Part shown: positions 61,375 through 64,000 of the stretch, piece after piece
How positions within the stretch are numbered: position 1 is the stretch's first letter
Layout: each line of letters starts with the position of its first letter
Source of the DNA: Chryseobacterium sp. GVT01B
GTDB taxonomy: Bacteria > Bacteroidota > Bacteroidia > Flavobacteriales > Weeksellaceae
DNA: 64,000 nt
Assembly: GCF_019970045.1 (NCBI RefSeq)
Contig: NZ_JAHXYI010000002.1
Location: 558,001 to 622,000 of the forward strand
Direction of reading: 5' to 3'
The notes under the pieces: model-generated
Seen by the model: the letters and a program-made list of their open reading frames with translations, nothing else
The model's database searches: none
Told to the model about the DNA's origin: nothing
Position numbers and translations under genes: made by a program

Positions 61375-61806
61375 ATGTTTTCAAAAACCTGTGAATATGC
61401 CTTAAGAGCTTTGATCTACATTGCCCAGCAGTCTAAAAATGACAGCAGGGTCGGGATTAAAGACATTTCAAAAAGCATCCATTCGCCGGAACACTTTATC
61501 GCCAAAATTTTGCAGGACCTCAGCAGAAAAGGATTTGTACAATCTGCCAAAGGCCCGAATGGAGGTTTTTATATGGATCAGAAAAACCTGAAAACTTCCA
61601 TTGCTGATATTGTAAGGGAAATTGATGGTGATAAACTTTTTTCCGGTTGCGGACTTGGTTTGGATCAATGTTCAGAAACGCACCCCTGCCCTTTACATGA
61701 GCAGTTTAAAAGTATAAGACAAGATCTCCGTATCATGCTTGAAACCTCAAAAATTCAAAATTTCGTTGATAATCTGGATTTAAAACTAACCCATTTGAAG
61801 GTGTAA
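61375..61806 (+). CDS. Rrf2-family regulator 2 (NsrR-like)
   Basis: A 143-aa Rrf2 protein: TCEYALRALIYIAQQ, the recognition region SPEHFIAKILQDLSRKGFVQSAKGPNGGF, and cysteines CGLGLDQCSETHPC (about 92-105) for an Fe-S cluster, as in NO sensor NsrR. Operator-like sites occur at its own promoter and in front of the next two transcription units, including nirK, which makes an NO-responsive local regulon likely. It is a paralog of the gene at 36627. Confidence 0.9.
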   Translation: MFSKTCEYALRALIYIAQQSKNDSRVGIKDISKSIHSPEHFIAKILQDLSRKGFVQSAKGPNGGFYMDQKNLKTSIADIVREIDGDKLFSGCGLGLDQCSETHPCPLHEQFKSIRQDLRIMLETSKIQNFVDNLDLKLTHLKV

Positions 61807-61820
61807 AAAAAATTTAAATA

Positions 61821-61846
61821 AATAAAAGATAAAAAGGTATTTATAT
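61821..61846. promoter_or_regulatory. Rrf2-like operator upstream of the methyltransferase
   Basis: AATAAAAGATAAAAAGGTAT begins the site: the left half is identical to the operator at 61309, the right half (TATTTATAT) is only partly conserved. An almost identical string precedes the gene at 62953. Confidence 0.5.
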
Positions 61847-61892
61847 ATTAATAAATCCAAAAAATTACTTATCTCATAAACCTATTAATCTA

Positions 61893-62669
61893 ATGCATAC
61901 AGAAAATATTGAAAAAATGTCCGGACACTGGTTACTGGCTAAAATCGGTAAAAAAGTGCTACGCCCAGGAGGTCTTGCCCTTACCCAAAAGATGTTATCA
62001 ATGCTGGACATCAACTCTACTGCTGCTATGGTGGAATTTGCTCCCGGTCTTGGTTTTACCGCACACATGACATTGGAAAAAAAGCCTGGTTCTTACATAG
62101 GAATTGATGCTGAACAAAATGCCGTAGAGTATCTTAACAAAAAATTTCGGGGAACATCAGCCTTATTTAAACTGGGAAATGCTGCGGAAAGTTTTTTACC
62201 GGAACAATCAGCCAGTAAAGTATATGGTGAAGCTATGCTGAGTATGCATGCAGATCACCGGAAAGCAGAAATTATTCAGGAAGCCTACAGAATATTGAAA
62301 CCTCAGGGATATTATGCAATTCATGAACTGGCTTTAAGACCTGATAATCTCGACAGTAATGTAAAACTGCATATTCAGAAGGAACTGGCTTTGGCTATCA
62401 AGGTCAATGCACGCCCGTTAACCGTTTCTGAGTGGACTGGATTATTGGAAAAAGAAGGATTTAAAGTCTTAAAAGTAGAAACCGCACCGATGCATCTTCT
62501 GGAACCTCAAAGAGTTATTGATGATGAAGGGATTTCCGGGGCCGTTAAAATCGCTAAAAACATATTACTCAATCCTTCCATCAGAAAGAGAGTTTTTCAA
62601 ATGAAAAAAATCTTTAAAAAACATGAAAAAAATATGTGTGCTGTAGTGATTATCGCCAAAAAAGAATAG
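61893..62669 (+). CDS. Class I SAM-dependent methyltransferase
   Basis: A 258-aa protein with motif I VEFAPGLGFTAHM, acidic motif IGIDAEQNAVEYL, a post-I region YGEAMLSMHADHRKAEIIQEAYRILKPQGYYAIHEL and a typical C-terminal beta meander. Small-molecule methyltransferase; the acceptor is unknown. It lies between an NsrR-like regulator and nirK, so a role in NO or denitrification stress is possible but unproven. Confidence 0.87.
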   Translation: MHTENIEKMSGHWLLAKIGKKVLRPGGLALTQKMLSMLDINSTAAMVEFAPGLGFTAHMTLEKKPGSYIGIDAEQNAVEYLNKKFRGTSALFKLGNAAESFLPEQSASKVYGEAMLSMHADHRKAEIIQEAYRILKPQGYYAIHELALRPDNLDSNVKLHIQKELALAIKVNARPLTVSEWTGLLEKEGFKVLKVETAPMHLLEPQRVIDDEGISGAVKIAKNILLNPSIRKRVFQMKKIFKKHEKNMCAVVIIAKKE

Positions 62670-62697
62670 TAGAAATAAGGTGATAAAAGTCAGAATA

Positions 62698-62725
62698 AAT
62701 AAAGGATAAGTTACTCTTTTGTATT
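62698..62725. promoter_or_regulatory. Rrf2-like operator upstream of the nirK unit
   Basis: AATAAAGGA, 8 bp, TCTTTTGTATT: close to the operator at 61309, placed 13 bp before the -7 box TATATTTG (62738-62745). Confidence 0.5.
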
Positions 62726-62737
62726 GAAAATAGATTT

Positions 62738-62745
62738 TATATTTG
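62738..62745 (+). promoter_or_regulatory. -7 promoter box of the membrane protein/nirK unit
   Basis: TATATTTG matches TAnnTTTG; the leader to the ATG at 62953 would be about 200 nt. Confidence 0.5.
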
Positions 62746-62916
62746 TATAAGAAAAGAAGAAGAAAGTACCTTTCAAAAACCGCTAAGATCCCCGAATCAT
62801 TTGCAGTTCAGGATGAATAAATCCCTGTTTATGCTATGTAAATCAATCTAAATTGTAAAATTCAAAAACCTGAATATTTATTGATAGTTTAAAGAAACTC
62901 ATTCAAAAAATTATTT

Positions 62917-62942
62917 AATAAAAGACAAAAAGGTGTTAATAT
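62917..62942. promoter_or_regulatory. Repeated Rrf2-like site just before the 62953 gene
   Basis: AATAAAAGACAAAAAGGTGT: two differences in the first 20 bases from the site at 61821. It lies 10 bp before the start codon, an odd place for a plain operator if the promoter is at 62738. Confidence 0.45.
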
Positions 62943-62952
62943 CTAAATAAAG

Positions 62953-63444
62953 ATGAAACTGAATGCTAAAAATCCTCTTGTATTAATGATGCTTTGCCTG
63001 ATGGTGGGTGTTTTTATCACGGTCAGTTTTCTGGAAACGCCAATGAAGTTTCAGGTTCCGGGAATGACGCTTCCTGTAGCGCTTGAACTGGGAATGATGA
63101 TGTTTGGAATATCCACTAAAATACAGTGTGTTTTTCTGATCCTTATTATAGCAGGAATGCTTATAAGCAGAAAAAAGTATACGAAAACAGACTTTATATT
63201 AATAGCTTTTTTATTAGCAATCCTCCTGTTAGAGAAGTTCTGGATGCTCCCAGTTCTTGATATCCGGGCCCAACTGCTATCAGCCGGAAAACCTGTTCGA
63301 TCCTCAGAAATGCATAACTATTTCATCTATGCCGAATCTGCCAAAGCAATCATCCTGTGTATAGCCATAGGCTTACAATTTACCAAACAAAAAATGAATA
63401 CTGAAGCAATTCTATACAATGCTTACTCCAGCAGAAAAATTTAA
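62953..63444 (+). CDS. Four-helix membrane protein upstream of nirK
   Basis: A 163-aa protein with about four membrane helices (9-28, 41-66, 75-95, 125-147) and a mid-loop VPGMTLPVALELGMMM. No cofactor ligands or known family are recognised. Its stop is 18 bp from the nirK start, so it is very probably co-transcribed and could assist NirK or handle nitrite/NO. Confidence 0.75.
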   Translation: MKLNAKNPLVLMMLCLMVGVFITVSFLETPMKFQVPGMTLPVALELGMMMFGISTKIQCVFLILIIAGMLISRKKYTKTDFILIAFLLAILLLEKFWMLPVLDIRAQLLSAGKPVRSSEMHNYFIYAESAKAIILCIAIGLQFTKQKMNTEAILYNAYSSRKI

Positions 63445-63462
63445 ATTCTTAATTCCCTTATT

Positions 63463-64000
63463 ATGAAAAAAACGATCGTACTCACCACAGCATTATGCAC
63501 AGTGATGATATTGGATGCCTGCAAACAAAGCACTTCGTCAGATACAATGAATGGTGCCAATACAGAGAATATCAAAACGGATGGCACAAGCGAAGAATTA
63601 AAAATGCCAGCTCCACCCAATGTTCCGGCTCCAGTGGGAAACCGTGCTGCTAAAAAAATTATTGTAAAACTGGAAACGATAGAGAAAACAGGAGAACTGG
63701 CAGATGGAACACAGTATAATTTCTGGACTTTCAACGGAACGGTTCCCGGAAGCTTTATACGGGCAAGAGTTGGAGATGATATTGAACTTCATCTTAAAAA
63801 CCATGAAAATAATACCTTTCCGCATAATATTGACCTTCATGCAGTAAACGGACCTGGCGGCGGTGCTGAAGCTACTTTTGTGGCTCCTGGTAAAGAAGCA
63901 ACTTTTACTTTCAAAGCACTCAACCCCGGATTATATGTCTACCATTGTGCAACAGCACCTGTAGGAATGCATATTGCCAACGGAATGTACGGTCTTATCC
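63463..64000 (+). CDS. nirK: Copper-containing nitrite reductase, 3' partial
   Basis: ATG 63463, reading off the right edge (179 codons visible). Lipoprotein signal with lipobox ILDAC, a Ser/Asn-rich linker with [12 protein letters not shown], then the first cupredoxin domain: [41 protein letters not shown] and the type-1/type-2 copper ligands in [21 protein letters not shown]. It reduces nitrite to NO in the periplasm. It extends the nitrate reductase of this window to a denitrification-type path and is the presumed target of the nearby NsrR-like protein. Confidence 0.95.
   Translation, partial: MKKTIVLTTALCTVMILDACKQSTSSDTMNGANTENIKTDGTSEELKMPAPPNVPAPVGNRAAKKIIVKLETIEKTGELADGTQYNFWTFNGTVPGSFIRARVGDDIELHLKNHENNTFPHNIDLHAVNGPGGGAEATFVAPGKEATFTFKALNPGLYVYHCATAPVGMHIANGMYGLI

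Noticed and set aside
1..64000. CRISPR array, rRNA genes or a complete insertion sequence
   Set aside because: No regularly spaced repeats, no rRNA-like sequence and no transposase were seen.

Overview
The window looks like a chromosome segment of a Flavobacteriia member of the Chryseobacterium type. It is AT-rich. It has Bacteroidota promoters with the -7 motif TAnnTTTG at many gene starts, exported proteins beginning 'QVGIN..TPxxTLDI', a protease with a type IX secretion (T9SS) tail, and Chryseobacterium-like paired HTH proteins. The genus is an inference from sequence style, not from a search.

Left part (1-9.5 kb): an AraC regulator cut by the left edge, a Tet(X)-like FAD monooxygenase, a large secreted reprolysin-like metalloprotease, two tandem TPR/membrane/HTH regulators and a GNAT acetyltransferase.

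Accessory surface-protein region (9.8-26.4 kb): six exported 'VGIN' proteins, three of them tandem paralogs with a phage-tail-collar-like C-terminus. With them are a propeller-type sensor kinase/response regulator pair, a third TPR/HTH regulator, an AraC protein and two copies of a paired HTH-A/HTH-B module, each directly downstream of a VGIN gene. The spacers hold a repeated operator-promoter-leader unit (direct repeats at 22-bp period, a TACTTTTG box, and a hairpin with compensatory base changes between copies). This is my best candidate for an undescribed system.

Middle (26.7-32 kb): a short structured RNA ending in a terminator, a PhzF/ketopantoate reductase/exported RidA operon, a SnoaL-like protein and two alpha/beta hydrolases.

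Nitrate block (32.1-50.6 kb): a beta-barrel porin and two NarK transporters in one operon, an Rrf2 regulator with an Fe-S-type cysteine cluster, and a very long minus-strand gene run. That run encodes a membrane-anchored NapA/NasA-type reductase (cytochrome b-like protein, catalytic subunit, polyferredoxin, Rieske protein, two-helix protein), then molybdenum cofactor genes and the molybdate ABC transporter. Near-identical long palindromes sit at both operon promoters. mobA is only a fragment.

Right part (50.9-64 kb): an MBL hydrolase with a Crp/Fnr regulator, a second tRNA-Lys whose 130-bp surroundings match the first copy, a MarR gene with its palindrome, two DJ-1-type proteins, an EmrAB/TolC-like efflux operon divergent from an AraC gene, and a second Rrf2 regulator followed by a methyltransferase, a membrane protein and the start of nirK. 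Together the nitrate genes and nirK suggest nitrate and nitrite respiration under NO/Fe-S-responsive control.
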